DNA of 64,000 nucleotides from Mycobacterium sp. Aquia_216. Its GTDB lineage: Bacteria; Actinomycetota; Actinomycetes; Mycobacteriales; Mycobacteriaceae. Within the stretch, counting starts at the first letter, position 1, and the number at the start of each line of letters is the position of its first letter. Both the position numbers and the translations under genes were made by a program. The notes under the pieces were generated by a model. It searched no databases, had not been told where the DNA came from, and saw only the letters and a list, made by a program, of their open reading frames with translations. The stretch spans positions 2,170,001 through 2,234,000 of the forward strand of contig NZ_CP113529.1 of the NCBI RefSeq assembly GCF_026723865.1, read 5' to 3'. Below are positions 29,415 to 40,723 of the stretch, one piece after another.

Positions 29415-30353
29415 TCAGGCCCGGACGTTGGCGGCCAGCGCGCCGCCGATGTGATCGGCCGCCACCAGTCGGCCCTTGGATAGCGACAGCACCCACGTAC
29501 TGCCTTTGTGATTGCGCGACTTATCCGGGTGTACCCCGTCGCGTTCGCACCACCATGTGATCAGATCGGGAATCACCTTGCCCTGCGTACAGATCACCGG
29601 TGTGCCCTCGCGCTCGGCGATATGCAGTATCCGGTGCCGGCCGCGTTTGGGACTCTTGGCGTACGACTCCTCGGTGAGCGCGGACTCGTTCTCGATCGTC
29701 ACACCCAGCTCCTCGGCGAGCGGCTCAACCGTCTCGTGGCAGCGCACCCGATCGGCCGCATACACGTCGGTGGCGCCGAACGCCATCAGCTGCGGGACCA
29801 AGGCCTCAGCCTGAGCGCGGCCTCGCTTGTCGAGCGGTCGCTTGGTGTCATCTCCGGAGAACCGGGATTTGCGGCCCGCGGTGCCGTGCCGGACTACCAA
29901 CACGGTGTGCGTGTCTGCTGGTTGTTTTGTGAACTCCCGCAACACATTTCGGTCTTGTCCGTAGTCGAGCTTCTTCATTGCGTCGGCGACGGACAACCAG
30001 ATCAATTCGTCGACCTCTTTGCCCGGTTCGAAATTGCCACCGGTGCTGCGCGCCGCCCAGTAGTAGACCTTTTTGACGCCTTGGTCGATCGGATAGCTCA
30101 CCTTGTCGAGCCGCCGGCCGAGGATGGCGTGGTGTCCGGTTTCCTCCAGCACCTCGCGCACCGCGGCCACCGGTGCCGTTTCGCCCGGGTCCACTTTGCC
30201 CTTGGGCAGCGACCAGTCGTCGTAGCGGGGACGGTGGATGACAGCGATCTCGAGCTCGGTGTCGTCCGCATCGGCACGGCGGTCTCGCCACAGCACCGCG
30301 CCCGCCGCGTAGACGAGCCGCTTCCCTGAGCGCCGCGAGTTCTGGTCCGACAC
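29415..30353 (-). CDS. mutT1: MutT1: Nudix hydrolase fused to histidine phosphatase
   Basis: 312 residues with two domains. The Nudix domain (residues ~10-150) carries the box [23 protein letters not shown], which hydrolyses 8-oxo-dGTP and diadenosine polyphosphates. The C-terminal histidine phosphatase domain (~155-310) starts at [10 protein letters not shown] and continues with [15 protein letters not shown]. This fusion is as in M. tuberculosis MutT1 (Rv2985). The GTG at 30353 is chosen because AGGAG lies 6 nt upstream and the conserved protein starts there. ppk follows upstream on the same strand. Confidence 0.95.
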   Translation of the reverse strand: MSDQNSRRSGKRLVYAAGAVLWRDRRADADDTELEIAVIHRPRYDDWSLPKGKVDPGETAPVAAVREVLEETGHHAILGRRLDKVSYPIDQGVKKVYYWAARSTGGNFEPGKEVDELIWLSVADAMKKLDYGQDRNVLREFTKQPADTHTVLVVRHGTAGRKSRFSGDDTKRPLDKRGRAQAEALVPQLMAFGATDVYAADRVRCHETVEPLAEELGVTIENESALTEESYAKSPKRGRHRILHIAEREGTPVICTQGKVIPDLITWWCERDGVHPDKSRNHKGSTWVLSLSKGRLVAADHIGGALAANVRA

Positions 30354-30425
30354 TCCACTCCTGCAGGTCAATTCGGCCAGCGTTACACCGGCCCCGGGCG
30401 TGGGCTGGAAAGTTACCACATGTCG

Positions 30426-32612
30426 TTAGGCGCCGCGGTGGCGCTCCATCAATGACTCCTGGTGATCGCGCACCGAGTGACCTTCCCGTGGCGACGCGAT
30501 CCACTGCCCGTCGGATTCGAGCTCCCAGCACCGGGTGGACGGGTCCATCGCGGACTCGAACAACTCGTTCAGATACGTGGTCAGCTTGGGATCCTTGACC
30601 TGAACCAGCGCCTCGACGCGCCGGTCGAGGTTGCGGTGCATCATGTCGGCGCTGCCGATCCAGAACTCGTTGATGCGACTGAAATGCATGATCCGCGAGT
30701 GCTCCAGGAATCGGCCGAGGATCGAACGGACCGCAATGTTCTCCGAGAAGCCTTCGGTGCCAGGGCGTAGCGCGCAGATGCCGCGCACCACCACCTCGAC
30801 CCGCACGCCGGCCCGCGACGCGCGATACAGCGCGTCGATGACCTGCTCGTCGACCAGAGCGTTCATCTTCACCCGGATCCGGCCACCACCATGTTCGCGG
30901 TGGGCCGCAATCTCGCGCTCGACGCGTTCGATGATCCCGGTGCGAATGCTGTGCGGGGCAACCAAGAGGTTGCGGTAGGAGACCTTGCGCGAGTAGCCGG
31001 TCAGCGAATTGAACAGGTCGGTCAGGTCGGCGCCGATGTCGGGGGAGGCCGTGAGCAGACCGACGTCCTCGTACAGTCGCGCCGTCTTCCCGTTGTAGTT
31101 GCCGGTCCCGATGTGGCAGTAGCGCCGGATGGTTGAACCTTCGCGGCGCACCACCAGGCAGGTCTTGCAGTGCGTCTTGAGTCCGACGTACCCGTAGACG
31201 ACGTGCACGCCCGCTTGCTCAAGCGTGCGAGCCCAGCGGATGTTCGCCTGCTCGTCGAAGCGTGCCTTGATCTCCACCATTGCCACGACTTGCTTTCCGG
31301 CCTCGGCCGCTTGGATGAGGGCCCGAACGATCGGTGAGTCACCGGAGGTGCGGTACAGCGTCTGCTTGATTGCCAACACGTTCGGGTCGGCTGCGGCCTG
31401 TTCGATGAATCGCTGCACGCTCGTGGAGAACGACTCATACGGATGATGAAGCAGCACATCGCCTTCGCGCAGCGTCGAGAAAATGCTGCGCGGCGTTTCG
31501 CGATCGGCGAAGGCGGGACTGGTGGCCGGAACGAATGTCCGGTCCTTGAGTGCCGGCCGGTCGACGCCGTAGATCTGCCACAACGACGAGAGGTCGAGCA
31601 GCCCCGGGACTTCGATGACGTCACCGGGATTCACGTCGAGTTCGCGCAGCAGCAGCTCGAGCATGCTCTCGGTCATGTCATCGGCGATCTCGAGTCGCAC
31701 CGGTGAACCGAACCGCCGGCGCGCCAATTCCCGTTCGAGCGCCTGCAGCAGGTCTTCGTCGCGGTCCTCTTCAACCTCGTAGTCGGCATTCCGGGTGATG
31801 CGGAACGCGTGATGCTCGACGATTTCCATCCCCGGGAAAAGGGCCGGGAGGAAGGCCGCGATCAGCGATTCCATCGGCAGGTAGCGGACGACGGCTGGCC
31901 CGTCGTTGCCGTCGGCGTCGGTACCGCCGCCGAGTTCGACGAAGCGATCGACGTTGTCGGGCACCTTGACTCGAGCGAAGTGCTGGCCGCCGTCGTCCTT
32001 GACCGTGACGGCCAGGTTGAGGCTCAGCCCGCTCACGAATGGGAATGGGTGCGCCGGGTCGACGGCGAGCGGGGTCAGAACCGGGAAGACCTGCTCGTTG
32101 AAGTAGGTCGACAGTTGGTCTCGCTCGGCCTGATCCAAATCGGCCCACGTGACGATATAGATGCCTTCGTGCGCGAGCGCCGGTCGCACCGCATCGAGGA
32201 ATTCGCGCGCGTGCCGGGTTGCGATCCGCTGCGTCTGTTCGCCGATGCGGGCCAGCTGCTCACGAGGCGTCAGGCCGTCGGCCGAGCGGACGGACAGCCC
32301 CATCTCGTCGCGGCGCTTGAGGCCGGCCACCCGGACCATGTAGAACTCGTCGAGGTTCGACGCGAAGATCGCCAGGAACTTGGCGCGCTCCAACAACGGT
32401 AGCGAGGTGTCGGCGGCCAATGCGAGCACGCGCGCGTTGAAATCCAGCCAGCTCAGTTCCCGGTTGAGGTATCGGTCCTCCGGTAGCGCATCGTCGATCG
32501 CGGCGGGGGTCGTAGCGGGGGGCGCCCCCACCGCGCTGTCGCCGGGTTGCCACACAGTTTCGTCAAGCCGTGCTTCAGCTTCGATTTCGGTCACGAAGGA
32601 ATCATTGCTCAT
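30426..32612 (-). CDS. ppk: Polyphosphate kinase 1
   Basis: 728 residues. It reversibly polymerises the gamma phosphate of ATP into polyphosphate. The N-terminal domain starts [20 protein letters not shown] (after a ~45-residue non-conserved lead). The head domain has [16 protein letters not shown]. The two phospholipase-D-like catalytic domains have [29 protein letters not shown] (phosphorylated His) and [26 protein letters not shown] precedes the ATG directly; I used the ATG. It lies 73 nt upstream of mutT1 and probably shares its transcript. Confidence 0.97.
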   Translation of the reverse strand: MSNDSFVTEIEAEARLDETVWQPGDSAVGAPPATTPAAIDDALPEDRYLNRELSWLDFNARVLALAADTSLPLLERAKFLAIFASNLDEFYMVRVAGLKRRDEMGLSVRSADGLTPREQLARIGEQTQRIATRHAREFLDAVRPALAHEGIYIVTWADLDQAERDQLSTYFNEQVFPVLTPLAVDPAHPFPFVSGLSLNLAVTVKDDGGQHFARVKVPDNVDRFVELGGGTDADGNDGPAVVRYLPMESLIAAFLPALFPGMEIVEHHAFRITRNADYEVEEDRDEDLLQALERELARRRFGSPVRLEIADDMTESMLELLLRELDVNPGDVIEVPGLLDLSSLWQIYGVDRPALKDRTFVPATSPAFADRETPRSIFSTLREGDVLLHHPYESFSTSVQRFIEQAAADPNVLAIKQTLYRTSGDSPIVRALIQAAEAGKQVVAMVEIKARFDEQANIRWARTLEQAGVHVVYGYVGLKTHCKTCLVVRREGSTIRRYCHIGTGNYNGKTARLYEDVGLLTASPDIGADLTDLFNSLTGYSRKVSYRNLLVAPHSIRTGIIERVEREIAAHREHGGGRIRVKMNALVDEQVIDALYRASRAGVRVEVVVRGICALRPGTEGFSENIAVRSILGRFLEHSRIMHFSRINEFWIGSADMMHRNLDRRVEALVQVKDPKLTTYLNELFESAMDPSTRCWELESDGQWIASPREGHSVRDHQESLMERHRGA

Positions 32613-32701
32613 CACCGGGTGGTGCTGCTAGCGCTCGGTAGAGATCCATCCGGCGTTGGCGCGCCGTTCATCCCGCAGACAGGTTTGCCGCGTGGCTTTC
32701 C

Positions 32702-33445
<744 letters not shown>

Positions 33446-33496
33446 CTAGGGTGTAGCGGCTGCAGATGCCGCGTTGATGACAGATCGGGATGAGAA

Positions 33497-34528
33497 ATGG
33501 CCAGCACAGCGGGCGCCGTCGCGGTGATGGGCGCCGGAGCATGGGGAACGGCGCTGGCCAAGGTGCTCGCCGAGGTCCTCGAAACGACCGGAGCACCGGA
33601 AGCGGAGGTCAGGTTGTGGGCCCGGCGATCCGATGTCGCCGAGCAGATCAACGCCACCCGATATAACCCCGCCTACCTACCCGGCACCGAGCTGCCGCCG
33701 GGGATCCGGGCCACCGCCGACGCGGCCGAAGCGCTGCGCGGCGTGACGACGGTGCTGCTGGGCGTCCCGGCGCAGAACCTGCGGAGCAACCTCGAGCAGT
33801 GGGCTCCCTTAATCGCCGACGGCGCAACCCTGGTCAGCCTGGCCAAAGGCATCGAGCTGGGCACCCTAATGCGGATGAGCCAGGTCATCGTCTCGGTGAC
33901 CGGTGTCGACCCGTCGCAGGTCGCGGTGATTTCCGGGCCGAACCTGGCCAGCGAGATCGTTGAATGTCAACCCACCGCCACCGTCGTGGCGTGCAGCGAC
34001 TCCGGCCGCGCCGTCGCCTTGCAGCGCATGCTGAACACCGGGTATTTCCGCCCGTACACCAATAGCGACGTGGTCGGCACCGAGATCGGCGGAGCCTGCA
34101 AGAACGTCATCGCGCTCGCGTGCGGGATGGCGGCCGGCGTCGGCCTGGGCGAAAACACCGCCGCGGCGATCATCACCCGGGGCCTGGCGGAGATCATGCG
34201 GCTCGGCATCGCGCTGGGCGCCAAGGGCGCGACGCTGGCCGGCCTGGCGGGGGTGGGTGACCTGGTGGCCACCTGCACGTCGCCGCAGTCACGGAACCGC
34301 TCGATGGGTGAGCGCCTGGGGCGCGGCGCAACCATGCAGTCGGCGCTGGAGGGAAAGGACGGCCACGTCGTCGAGGGCGTCACCTCGTGCGAATCAGTGC
34401 TCGCGCTGGCGTCCAGCTACGACGTCGAGATGCCGCTCACCGACGCGGTGCACCGGGTCTGCCATAAGGGACTCTCGGTCGACGAGGCGATGGCCCTGCT
34501 GCTGGGCCGCAGCACCAAGCCGGAATGA
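33497..34528 (+). CDS. gpsA: Glycerol-3-phosphate dehydrogenase [NAD(P)+]
   Basis: 343 residues. It reduces dihydroxyacetone phosphate to glycerol 3-phosphate for phospholipids. [19 protein letters not shown] is the NAD-binding loop. [32 protein letters not shown] (catalytic lysine) and [24 protein letters not shown] are the family signatures. It corresponds to Rv2982c (gpdA2). TAGGGT at ~33448 may be its -10. ddlA follows 88 nt downstream. Confidence 0.96.
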   Translation: MASTAGAVAVMGAGAWGTALAKVLAEVLETTGAPEAEVRLWARRSDVAEQINATRYNPAYLPGTELPPGIRATADAAEALRGVTTVLLGVPAQNLRSNLEQWAPLIADGATLVSLAKGIELGTLMRMSQVIVSVTGVDPSQVAVISGPNLASEIVECQPTATVVACSDSGRAVALQRMLNTGYFRPYTNSDVVGTEIGGACKNVIALACGMAAGVGLGENTAAAIITRGLAEIMRLGIALGAKGATLAGLAGVGDLVATCTSPQSRNRSMGERLGRGATMQSALEGKDGHVVEGVTSCESVLALASSYDVEMPLTDAVHRVCHKGLSVDEAMALLLGRSTKPE

Positions 34529-34616
34529 GCGCGTTCCCGCCCGGCGGTCCGGCAAAACCCCGCTAACGGTCGGCGCCCCGACCTGTCGGCGTCCCAACCG
34601 GTAGCCTCTCCAGGTT

Positions 34617-35759
34617 GTGAGCGCTAGCGAGGGGACGAGTCGGGTCCCCGTGCCACCCGGTAGCCGGGTGCGCGTCGCCGTCGTCTTCGGCGGACGCAGC
34701 AACGAACACGCCATCTCGTGCGTGTCCGCGGGCAGCATCCTGCGCAACCTCGATCCGCAACGATTCGATGTGGTCGCGATCGGCATCACCCCCGAAGGGT
34801 CGTGGGTGCTCACCGACGGCGACCCGGACGCGCTGGCGATCAGCAACCGGCAATTGCCCGAGGTGACCATCGAGGCCGGCACTGAGCTGGCGCTGCCGGC
34901 CGATCCGCGGCGCGGCGGTCAGCTGGTGTCGCTACCGCCCGGCGCCGGTGAAGTTCTGGGCTCCGTCGACGTGGTGTTCCCGGTGCTGCACGGACCCTAC
35001 GGCGAGGACGGCACGATCCAGGGGCTGCTCGAACTCGCCGGCGTGCCGTACGTCGGCGCCGGTGTGCTGTCCAGCGCCGTCGGTATGGACAAGGAATTCA
35101 CCAAGAAGCTTCTTGTCGCCGAGGGACTTCCGGTCGGCCCGTACGCGGTGCTGAAGCCGTCGCGGCAGACGCTGCCGCCCGAGGAGCGCGAGCGGCTGGG
35201 CCTGCCGGTGTTCGTCAAGCCGGCACGCGGTGGTTCGTCGATCGGTGTCACGCGGGTCGCGCGCTGGGACGAGCTGGCCGCCGCGGTGGCTCAGGCTCGC
35301 CGCCACGACCCGAAGGTGATCGTCGAGGCCGCGATCAACGGTCGCGAGCTGGAATGTGGCGTGCTTGAAATGCCGGACGGCACAATAGAAGCCAGTACGG
35401 TGGGGGAGATCCGGGTAGCCGGTGTGCGCGGACGCGAGGATAGCTTCTACGACTTCGCCACCAAATACCTCGACGACGCGGCCGAATTGGACGTCCCGGC
35501 CAAGGTCGACGACGACATCGCCGACGCCGTGCGCCAATTGGCGATCCGGGCGTTCAAGGCCATCGACTGCCAGGGCCTGGCCCGGGTTGACTTCTTCTTC
35601 ACCGACGACGGGCCGGTGATCAACGAGGTCAACACGATGCCGGGCTTCACCACGATCTCGATGTACCCGAGGATGTGGGCGGCCAGCGGCGTCGACTATC
35701 GCAGTCTGCTGGCGACCATGGTCGAAACGGCTTTGGCCCGGGGTACGGGTCTGCGCTAG
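34617..35759 (+). CDS. ddlA: D-alanine--D-alanine ligase
   Basis: 380-residue ATP-grasp enzyme making D-Ala-D-Ala for peptidoglycan. It has [21 protein letters not shown] (N-terminal domain), [36 protein letters not shown] (ATP loop), and the metal site [23 protein letters not shown]. The GTG start lies 9 nt after a TAGCCT -10, so the mRNA may be leaderless. The stop overlaps that of the converging DUF3515 gene by 4 nt. Confidence 0.96.
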   Translation: MSASEGTSRVPVPPGSRVRVAVVFGGRSNEHAISCVSAGSILRNLDPQRFDVVAIGITPEGSWVLTDGDPDALAISNRQLPEVTIEAGTELALPADPRRGGQLVSLPPGAGEVLGSVDVVFPVLHGPYGEDGTIQGLLELAGVPYVGAGVLSSAVGMDKEFTKKLLVAEGLPVGPYAVLKPSRQTLPPEERERLGLPVFVKPARGGSSIGVTRVARWDELAAAVAQARRHDPKVIVEAAINGRELECGVLEMPDGTIEASTVGEIRVAGVRGREDSFYDFATKYLDDAAELDVPAKVDDDIADAVRQLAIRAFKAIDCQGLARVDFFFTDDGPVINEVNTMPGFTTISMYPRMWAASGVDYRSLLATMVETALARGTGLR

Positions 35760-36325
35760 CGCTCACCGGGTCGGGCGGGGTCGATGGGCACCGCCGCGAT
35801 GGTGTGGTCGATCACTCCGGAGAGCTGCTGGATCGGGGTCGGGCCGGATCCCGACGGCAGGGTCAGCGCGACGTACACCGGTCGATCCACCGTGTACCAG
35901 GTGGATCTGCCTGCGTCACCGGCGGATTGCTGTTCGGACGCCACCTCGAACCACTGCACCCGGTCGACGACCTGGATCGCGGACCCCACCACAAAGCCGG
36001 CCGGGCGCTCGAGCCCGCAGCGCAACACCACCGGTTCGGTGCCGGATCCGGCGCGCCAGGCGGTCGCGCCCGCGGGCGCCGGCTGCGCCAGCTGCGCGCG
36101 CTGGTAGTCGCCGAGCCGCTGCGGCAGCGCCGCGGAGAGCGCACGGCATGCGGAACTGTCGGCGTGCGGGGCCGGCGCGGCGGGCAGGGCGACCGGCCGC
36201 GGCGGCGCTTCGCGGGTGGCCGCGATGACAAGCACGACGCCGGTCGCCAGGACCGCCACCACCACCGCGGCGATCAGCAGGGCCCGCGGTGGCCCGCCCA
36301 GGTCCTCGGTGTCCGAACTTCCCAT
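35756..36325 (-). CDS. DUF3515 membrane-anchored protein (Rv2980-like)
   Basis: About 189 residues from the ATG at 36325; a GTG at 36361 would add 12. One membrane segment, [22 protein letters not shown], near the N-terminus is followed by a Pro/Ala-rich linker and an extracytoplasmic domain with two cysteines ([12 protein letters not shown] and [13 protein letters not shown]) likely to be disulphide-bonded. WFEVASEQQ and [16 protein letters not shown] are conserved in this actinobacterial family. The neighbours ddlA and thiL are conserved with it. Function unknown. Confidence 0.82.
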   Translation of the reverse strand: MGSSDTEDLGGPPRALLIAAVVVAVLATGVVLVIAATREAPPRPVALPAAPAPHADSSACRALSAALPQRLGDYQRAQLAQPAPAGATAWRAGSGTEPVVLRCGLERPAGFVVGSAIQVVDRVQWFEVASEQQSAGDAGRSTWYTVDRPVYVALTLPSGSGPTPIQQLSGVIDHTIAAVPIDPARPGER

Positions 36326-36495
36326 CACCACCCGGCCGTCGACGCCGGCAGCATCGACCACCGGACACCTCCCATCTCATACACTGGCGCCGTCCGCTCG
36401 CGCGGGCAGGGACCAAATTTACCGCAGGTCGGACCACTGTACGAGGCCCTGACGTGCCGGGACGCGCAGGAAGAGGACGCGCAGAAAGAGGTGCC

Positions 36496-37464
36496 GTGCG
36501 CGAAGAACCGGCTCCGGAGTCACCAACGCTGGGGCAACTCGGCGAGTTCGCCGTCATCGATCGGCTGGTACGCGGCCGCGTTCAGCCCGCCGCAGTGCTG
36601 CTCGGACCCGGCGACGACGCGGCGGTGGTGTCCGCCGCCGACGGCCGTACCGCCGTGTCGACCGACATGCTGGTGGCCGGCCGGCATTTCCGGCTGGACT
36701 GGTCGACGCCCCGCGACGTCGGCCGCAAGGCGATCGCTCAGAACGCGGCGGACATCGAGGCGATGGGTGGGCGGGCCGCGGCATTCGTGGTCGGCTTCGG
36801 CGCACCCGCTGATACGCCGACGGCGGATGCGGACGCATTGGTCGACGGAATGTGGGACGAGGCAGCACGAGTCGGCGCCGGCATCGTCGGCGGCGATCTG
36901 GTCAGCGCACCGCTGTGGGTGTTGTCGGTGGCGGTGCTGGGCGACTTGGGTGGGCGGGCGCCGGTGTTGCGCTCGGGGGCGAAACCTGGCGCGGTGCTTG
37001 CCGTCGCCGGCGACCTGGGCCGCTCGTCTGCTGGATACTCGTTGTGGCATAAGGGGATTAGCGGGTTTGACGAACTGCGCGCGCGTCATCTGGTGCCGGA
37101 GCCGCCCTACGGTCAGGGCGCGGTGGCCGCGGCTTACGGTGCGCAGTCGATGATCGACGTCTCCGATGGGCTGGTCGCCGATCTGCGCCACGTCGCCGAG
37201 GCGTCGGCTGTGGGTATTGACCTGTCCACCGCGGCGCTTGCCCCCGATCGCGATGCGCTGAGCGCGGCCGCGGCGGCGGTGGGCGACGATCCATGGTCGT
37301 GGGTGCTGGGTGGCGGCGAGGACCACGCCCTGGTGGCCTGTTTCGCCGGCCCGGTGCCACCCGGGTGGCGCGTCATCGGGCAGGTGCTCGACGGCCCGGC
37401 CCGGGTACTCGTCGACGGCGCCGAGTGGCGGGGATACGCGGGCTGGCAGTCTTTCGCTCGGTGA
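36496..37464 (+). CDS. thiL: Thiamine-monophosphate kinase
   Basis: 322 residues. It phosphorylates thiamine monophosphate to thiamine diphosphate, the cofactor of IlvB in this same window. LGEFAVIDRLV starts the fold; LGPGDDAAVV and STDMLVAGRHF are the nucleotide/Mg loops; RKAIAQNAADIEAMG, GGDLVSAPLWVLSV and the acidic MIDVSDGLVADLRH site follow, with VLGGGEDHALVACF near the end. The GTG is in frame 9 nt after AAAGAGG; the frame is open far upstream, but homology begins here. Confidence 0.95.
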   Translation: MREEPAPESPTLGQLGEFAVIDRLVRGRVQPAAVLLGPGDDAAVVSAADGRTAVSTDMLVAGRHFRLDWSTPRDVGRKAIAQNAADIEAMGGRAAAFVVGFGAPADTPTADADALVDGMWDEAARVGAGIVGGDLVSAPLWVLSVAVLGDLGGRAPVLRSGAKPGAVLAVAGDLGRSSAGYSLWHKGISGFDELRARHLVPEPPYGQGAVAAAYGAQSMIDVSDGLVADLRHVAEASAVGIDLSTAALAPDRDALSAAAAAVGDDPWSWVLGGGEDHALVACFAGPVPPGWRVIGQVLDGPARVLVDGAEWRGYAGWQSFAR

Positions 37465-37530
37465 CGATGCGGGCCGCGCGCGGCCCGGGGAGGAGCCGGG
37501 CAATCGTATCGGGAGGGTTAGGGTTGCGCG

Positions 37531-38214
37531 GTGACCGCACGTCCGTTGAGTGAACTCGTCGAGCAGGGGTGGGCCGCCGCGCTCGAGCCGGTCGCCGAGC
37601 AGGTGACCAAGATGGGGCAATTCCTGCGGGACGAGATCGCGGCGGGCCGCCGATACCTACCCGCCGGTCCGAATGTGTTGCGCGCCTTTACCTTCCCGTT
37701 CGATCAGCTGCGGGTGCTGATCGTCGGGCAAGACCCCTATCCGACACCGGGGCACGCGGTGGGCCTGAGCTTTTCGGTGGCTGCCGATGTGCGTCCGCTG
37801 CCGCGGAGCCTGTCCAACATCTTCGACGAATACTCGGCCGACCTGGGTTACCCGCAACCCTCGTGTGGCGATCTGACGCCCTGGGCGCAGCGGGGCGTGC
37901 TGCTGTTGAACAGGGTTTTGACGGTTCGTCCGAGCAACCCGGCGTCGCATCGCGGCAAGGGCTGGGAAGCCGTCACCGAGTGCGCGATCCGCGCCCTGGT
38001 CGGGCGGTCACAGCCCATGGTGGCGATCCTGTGGGGCCGCGACGCGTCAACGCTCAAACCTGTTCTGGCGGAGGGTAATTGCGTGGCAATCGAGTCGCCG
38101 CACCCCTCACCGCTGTCGGCATCGCGCGGATTCTTCGGCTCGCGTCCGTTCAGCCGCGCCAACGAACTGCTCGCCGGGATGGGAGCCGACCCGATCGATT
38201 GGCGGCTGCCCTGA
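37531..38214 (+). CDS. ung: Uracil-DNA glycosylase
   Basis: 227-residue family 1 UDG that removes uracil from DNA. The water-activating motif [19 protein letters not shown] and the DNA-intercalation motif [20 protein letters not shown] are intact, as is [20 protein letters not shown] start, with TAGGGT (37519-37524) 6 nt upstream, so probably leaderless. The 66-nt gap from thiL contains ACGATGCGGGCC and GGGGAGGAGCCGG, a degenerate trace of the MIRU-type core. Confidence 0.96.
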   Translation: MTARPLSELVEQGWAAALEPVAEQVTKMGQFLRDEIAAGRRYLPAGPNVLRAFTFPFDQLRVLIVGQDPYPTPGHAVGLSFSVAADVRPLPRSLSNIFDEYSADLGYPQPSCGDLTPWAQRGVLLLNRVLTVRPSNPASHRGKGWEAVTECAIRALVGRSQPMVAILWGRDASTLKPVLAEGNCVAIESPHPSPLSASRGFFGSRPFSRANELLAGMGADPIDWRLP

Positions 38215-38236
38215 GTTGGTCTCGGACAGCAAGCGC

Positions 38237-38490
38237 TCACGAATCCGGGAAGTTCACGTCTTTGGTGACGGCCTTCCACTCTTCGATCGACGCCGACATC
38301 GCGGCGATCTTGTCCCGCATCGCCTTGAGCACGTCGCGGCCCAGTAGTAGGCGCAGCGGCGGCTCGTCGAGTGTGGTCACCATGAGCACCGCCTCGGCCA
38401 CCTTTTTCGGATCGCCCGGCAGGTGATCGGCGAACTGCTTGATCAGGTCTTTGCGTGCCGCCACGTCGGCGTGAAGTAGTTCTCGGTCGT
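38237..38490 (-). pseudogene. C-terminal remnant of a short-chain dehydrogenase
   Basis: The ~80 residues include LIKQFADHLPGDPKKVAEAVLMV and DEPPLRLLLGRDVLKAMRDKI, the typical last segment of classical SDRs (the part after the cofactor and catalytic domains). No GxxxGxG or YxxxK motif exists upstream in any frame, so only the tail survives. A stop codon lies upstream in frame. Confidence 0.65.
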
Positions 38491-38637
38491 CCGGTGCCGG
38501 CCGAGGCGGCCGTGGATCTCGTAGCGTTCGTCACCCGAGAACATCACTTCGGCGAACGAATCGTCGAATCGTTCGCGCTGGGAGGCGGTCGAGACAGGAT
38601 CGTCAGGCCTGCGCAGTTCCTCCGATTTGCTGTCCAA
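38443..38637 (-). pseudogene. Unidentified gene fragment
   Basis: A 64-codon open stretch overlapping the SDR remnant in another frame. It encodes SQRERFDDSFAEVMFSGDER and ends ...FTPTWRHAKT. Composition looks coding rather than antisense, but I recognise no family. It may continue, after a frameshift, the fragment at 38603-38779. Confidence 0.3.
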
Positions 38638-38779
38638 AACGCTTGTTGTACAGGATGAATCGCTGGTCTACCTGATCGGGAAGCAGGCCACAGTTCTCCA
38701 GTCCATCGCGCTTCGCTGATCGCGGGCCCTCGAATTCGCCGGCGCCCCAACGTCGAAGGCGCTCGGGGCTGCCACTCGC
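38603..38779 (-). pseudogene. Unidentified gene fragment after the SnoaL-like gene
   Basis: A 58-codon open stretch with no obvious start codon runs from the stop of the SnoaL-like gene. It contains GLLPDQVDQRFILYNKRFG and has codon use like real mycobacterial genes. It is probably a remnant C-terminus. I cannot name the family. Confidence 0.3.
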
Positions 38780-39226
38780 TCAGAACTTCAGGTGCTGGCT
38801 GACGTCGCCGACCTGGTCGACGAACATGATGCGACTGTCGAACCACCATGCGTCGTCCAATCGATGGAACGTGTCCTTGTAGTGGCCGGTGACGATCACC
38901 TGCAACGGAAGGTCGACAGTGGCCTGCGTGACGCAGTAGTAGGACGTGCTGCGTGCGGTCCCCGCGGCCTCGTCGATGTGTAGCTGCACATTGGTCGTGT
39001 TGTGTTTGGTCTTCGGGGTGCCGTCGTCCTCGTAGATGCGGGTGGCCATCTCGTACATCTGCCGCACCCGGGCGGACCCCTCGAACACCGTCTCCGGCGG
39101 ACCGTCCTCCATGCCACAGATGCGGCCATGCTCGAAAAGCGCGGCCACCCCGTCCAGGTCACCACCGTCGAGGAGTTCGGCGTAGGTGTAGATCAGGTTG
39201 GTGATGTCTCGCGCGCTGTCACTCAT
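38780..39226 (-). CDS. SnoaL-like (NTF2 fold) protein
   Basis: 148 residues. DITNLIYTYAELLDGGDLDGVAALFEHG is the classic first helix pair of the SnoaL_4/NTF2-like fold; conserved KTKHNTTNVQLHIDE and DDAWWFDSRIMFVDQVGD strands follow. Related proteins are polyketide cyclases, ring-hydroxylating dioxygenase beta-like subunits or steroid isomerases; the reaction here is unknown. The ATG is preceded by AGGAGTGG. It is divergent from an SDR gene (84 bp apart). Confidence 0.83.
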   Translation of the reverse strand: MSDSARDITNLIYTYAELLDGGDLDGVAALFEHGRICGMEDGPPETVFEGSARVRQMYEMATRIYEDDGTPKTKHNTTNVQLHIDEAAGTARSTSYYCVTQATVDLPLQVIVTGHYKDTFHRLDDAWWFDSRIMFVDQVGDVSQHLKF

Positions 39227-39310
39227 GCCAAGCCACTCCTGTGCGGTTTGCAGATCATGTTGGCAGAACTGACCCGACTTACATAGAACCACCCATTACT
39301 CTTAGTCGCC

Positions 39311-40201
39311 GTGACGCTACCTTGGACGCCGAGCCGCCTCGGCAACTTGACCGGCAAGCGAGTCATCGTGACGGGCGCAACCAACGGCGTGGGGCTGGGC
39401 ACCGCGCACGCTCTGGCCAACGCCGGCGCCCACGTCGTCCTCGCCGTGCGCAACGCGGACCTCGGCAAGCAACGGGCCGCCGAGATGGGCGGCTCGACGT
39501 CGGTGGTCAAGCTCGACCTCGCGGACCTGGCTTCGGTGCGTGCTTTTCCCGATCAGGTCGACGGGGAAATCGACATCTTGATCAACAACGCCGGCACGCT
39601 CACCGCTCGGCGCACTGAAACCGCTGACGGCTTCGAGATGACGATGGGCACCAACCTGCTCGGACCGTTCGCGTTGACAAATCTGCTGCTGCCCCGGGTG
39701 CGTTCGCAGATCATCAACGTCGGCTCCGACGCGCACAAGTCGGCCACGTTGCGGCTCGACGACATGCATCTGCGCCGCGGCAAGTGGACGAGGCTGGGAG
39801 CCTACGCGGCCTCGAAGCTCGCGGTCATGTTGTGGGGGCTCGAGCTGGACCGCAGGCTGCGCGCCGCCGGATCCGCCATCGTCACCCAACTCACTCACCC
39901 GGGGTGGGTGGCCTCGAACTTGTCGAATCTCTCGGACTCGCCCGTGATGTCGCTGGCGCACAAAGCCGTCAAGGTCGTGGCCGACCGGTTCGGCAACGAC
40001 ATCGACGAGGGTGCCGCGCCCACGTTGTACTGCATCAGCGAACCGGTGCCGCCGGGCAGCTTCGTCGGTGTCAGCGGCAGGCTCGGACTGCGCGGCGACG
40101 TGGCGCTGATCGGTCGGACACCGCTCGCGTCCGACTACGCGGTGGCCGCCCGACTGGTGGCTTTCGCCGAAGAACAGACCGGCACGACGCTGTCCGTCTA
40201 G
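39311..40201 (+). CDS. Short-chain dehydrogenase/reductase
   Basis: 296 residues. The cofactor motif TGATNGVGLG, the LINNAG motif (DILINNAGTL), a serine in INVGSDAHKS and the catalytic YAASK (GAYAASKLAV) are all present, so it should be an active SDR. It resembles the retinol-dehydrogenase/WW-domain-oxidoreductase-like branch that mycobacteria have in many copies. GTG start 8 nt after TACTCT, likely leaderless. Substrate unknown. Confidence 0.87.
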   Translation: MTLPWTPSRLGNLTGKRVIVTGATNGVGLGTAHALANAGAHVVLAVRNADLGKQRAAEMGGSTSVVKLDLADLASVRAFPDQVDGEIDILINNAGTLTARRTETADGFEMTMGTNLLGPFALTNLLLPRVRSQIINVGSDAHKSATLRLDDMHLRRGKWTRLGAYAASKLAVMLWGLELDRRLRAAGSAIVTQLTHPGWVASNLSNLSDSPVMSLAHKAVKVVADRFGNDIDEGAAPTLYCISEPVPPGSFVGVSGRLGLRGDVALIGRTPLASDYAVAARLVAFAEEQTGTTLSV

Positions 40202-40209
40202 CGGCCTGT

Positions 40210-40716
40210 TCACACGTGCGGCAGCCAGCCAGAGCCGCGCGGGGACAGGACGAAGCCACGGCCTTGGGGGTCTTTGCACGCGGTGGTACCCGCGTTGTCG
40301 ACGCCACAGGTCACGCCGTTCACCGTGATGGAGTGCAGTGGCGGCAGCGTTTTGAGCGGGTGTCCATAAACCTGACCGTTGGGGGCGATCGGGTCACCGG
40401 ATTGCGCCAACCCCGAGGTGGTTCCGATCGCGTTCACCGTGCCGGCGCCGGCGGCCGGCGGGACAGCGGGAAAGTTGTTGCCCGTGCATTGCGCCTGCTC
40501 GGAGAAGAAGTCGCACGTGATGCCGTCCGGGGTGAGGAAATACACCGTGTTCAGTGGCGCGCGCCCGGTGTTGGGAAGCCCGATCGTGTAGTCCGCGACG
40601 TTTACCGGTGCATAGCCGCTGATGTCGGGAAAAGCAGGCGTATCGGCATGGGCGTTGCAGCTGGTGACAACAGCACTGACGATCCCGGCCGCGATGGCGA
40701 GCGTCTTACTGATCAT
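40210..40716 (-). CDS. Small exported protein with conserved cysteines
   Basis: 168 residues. [20 protein letters not shown] then NAHA is a Sec signal peptide, with probable cleavage after AHA. The mature part contains [22 protein letters not shown] and [25 protein letters not shown]: two Cys pairs in a pattern seen in a family of small mycobacterial exported proteins. AGGACGAAC upstream supports the ATG. It lies 7 nt downstream of the DUF4185 gene, probably co-transcribed. No function known. Confidence 0.78.
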   Translation of the reverse strand: MISKTLAIAAGIVSAVVTSCNAHADTPAFPDISGYAPVNVADYTIGLPNTGRAPLNTVYFLTPDGITCDFFSEQAQCTGNNFPAVPPAAGAGTVNAIGTTSGLAQSGDPIAPNGQVYGHPLKTLPPLHSITVNGVTCGVDNAGTTACKDPQGRGFVLSPRGSGWLPHV

Positions 40717-40723
40717 GTTCGTC

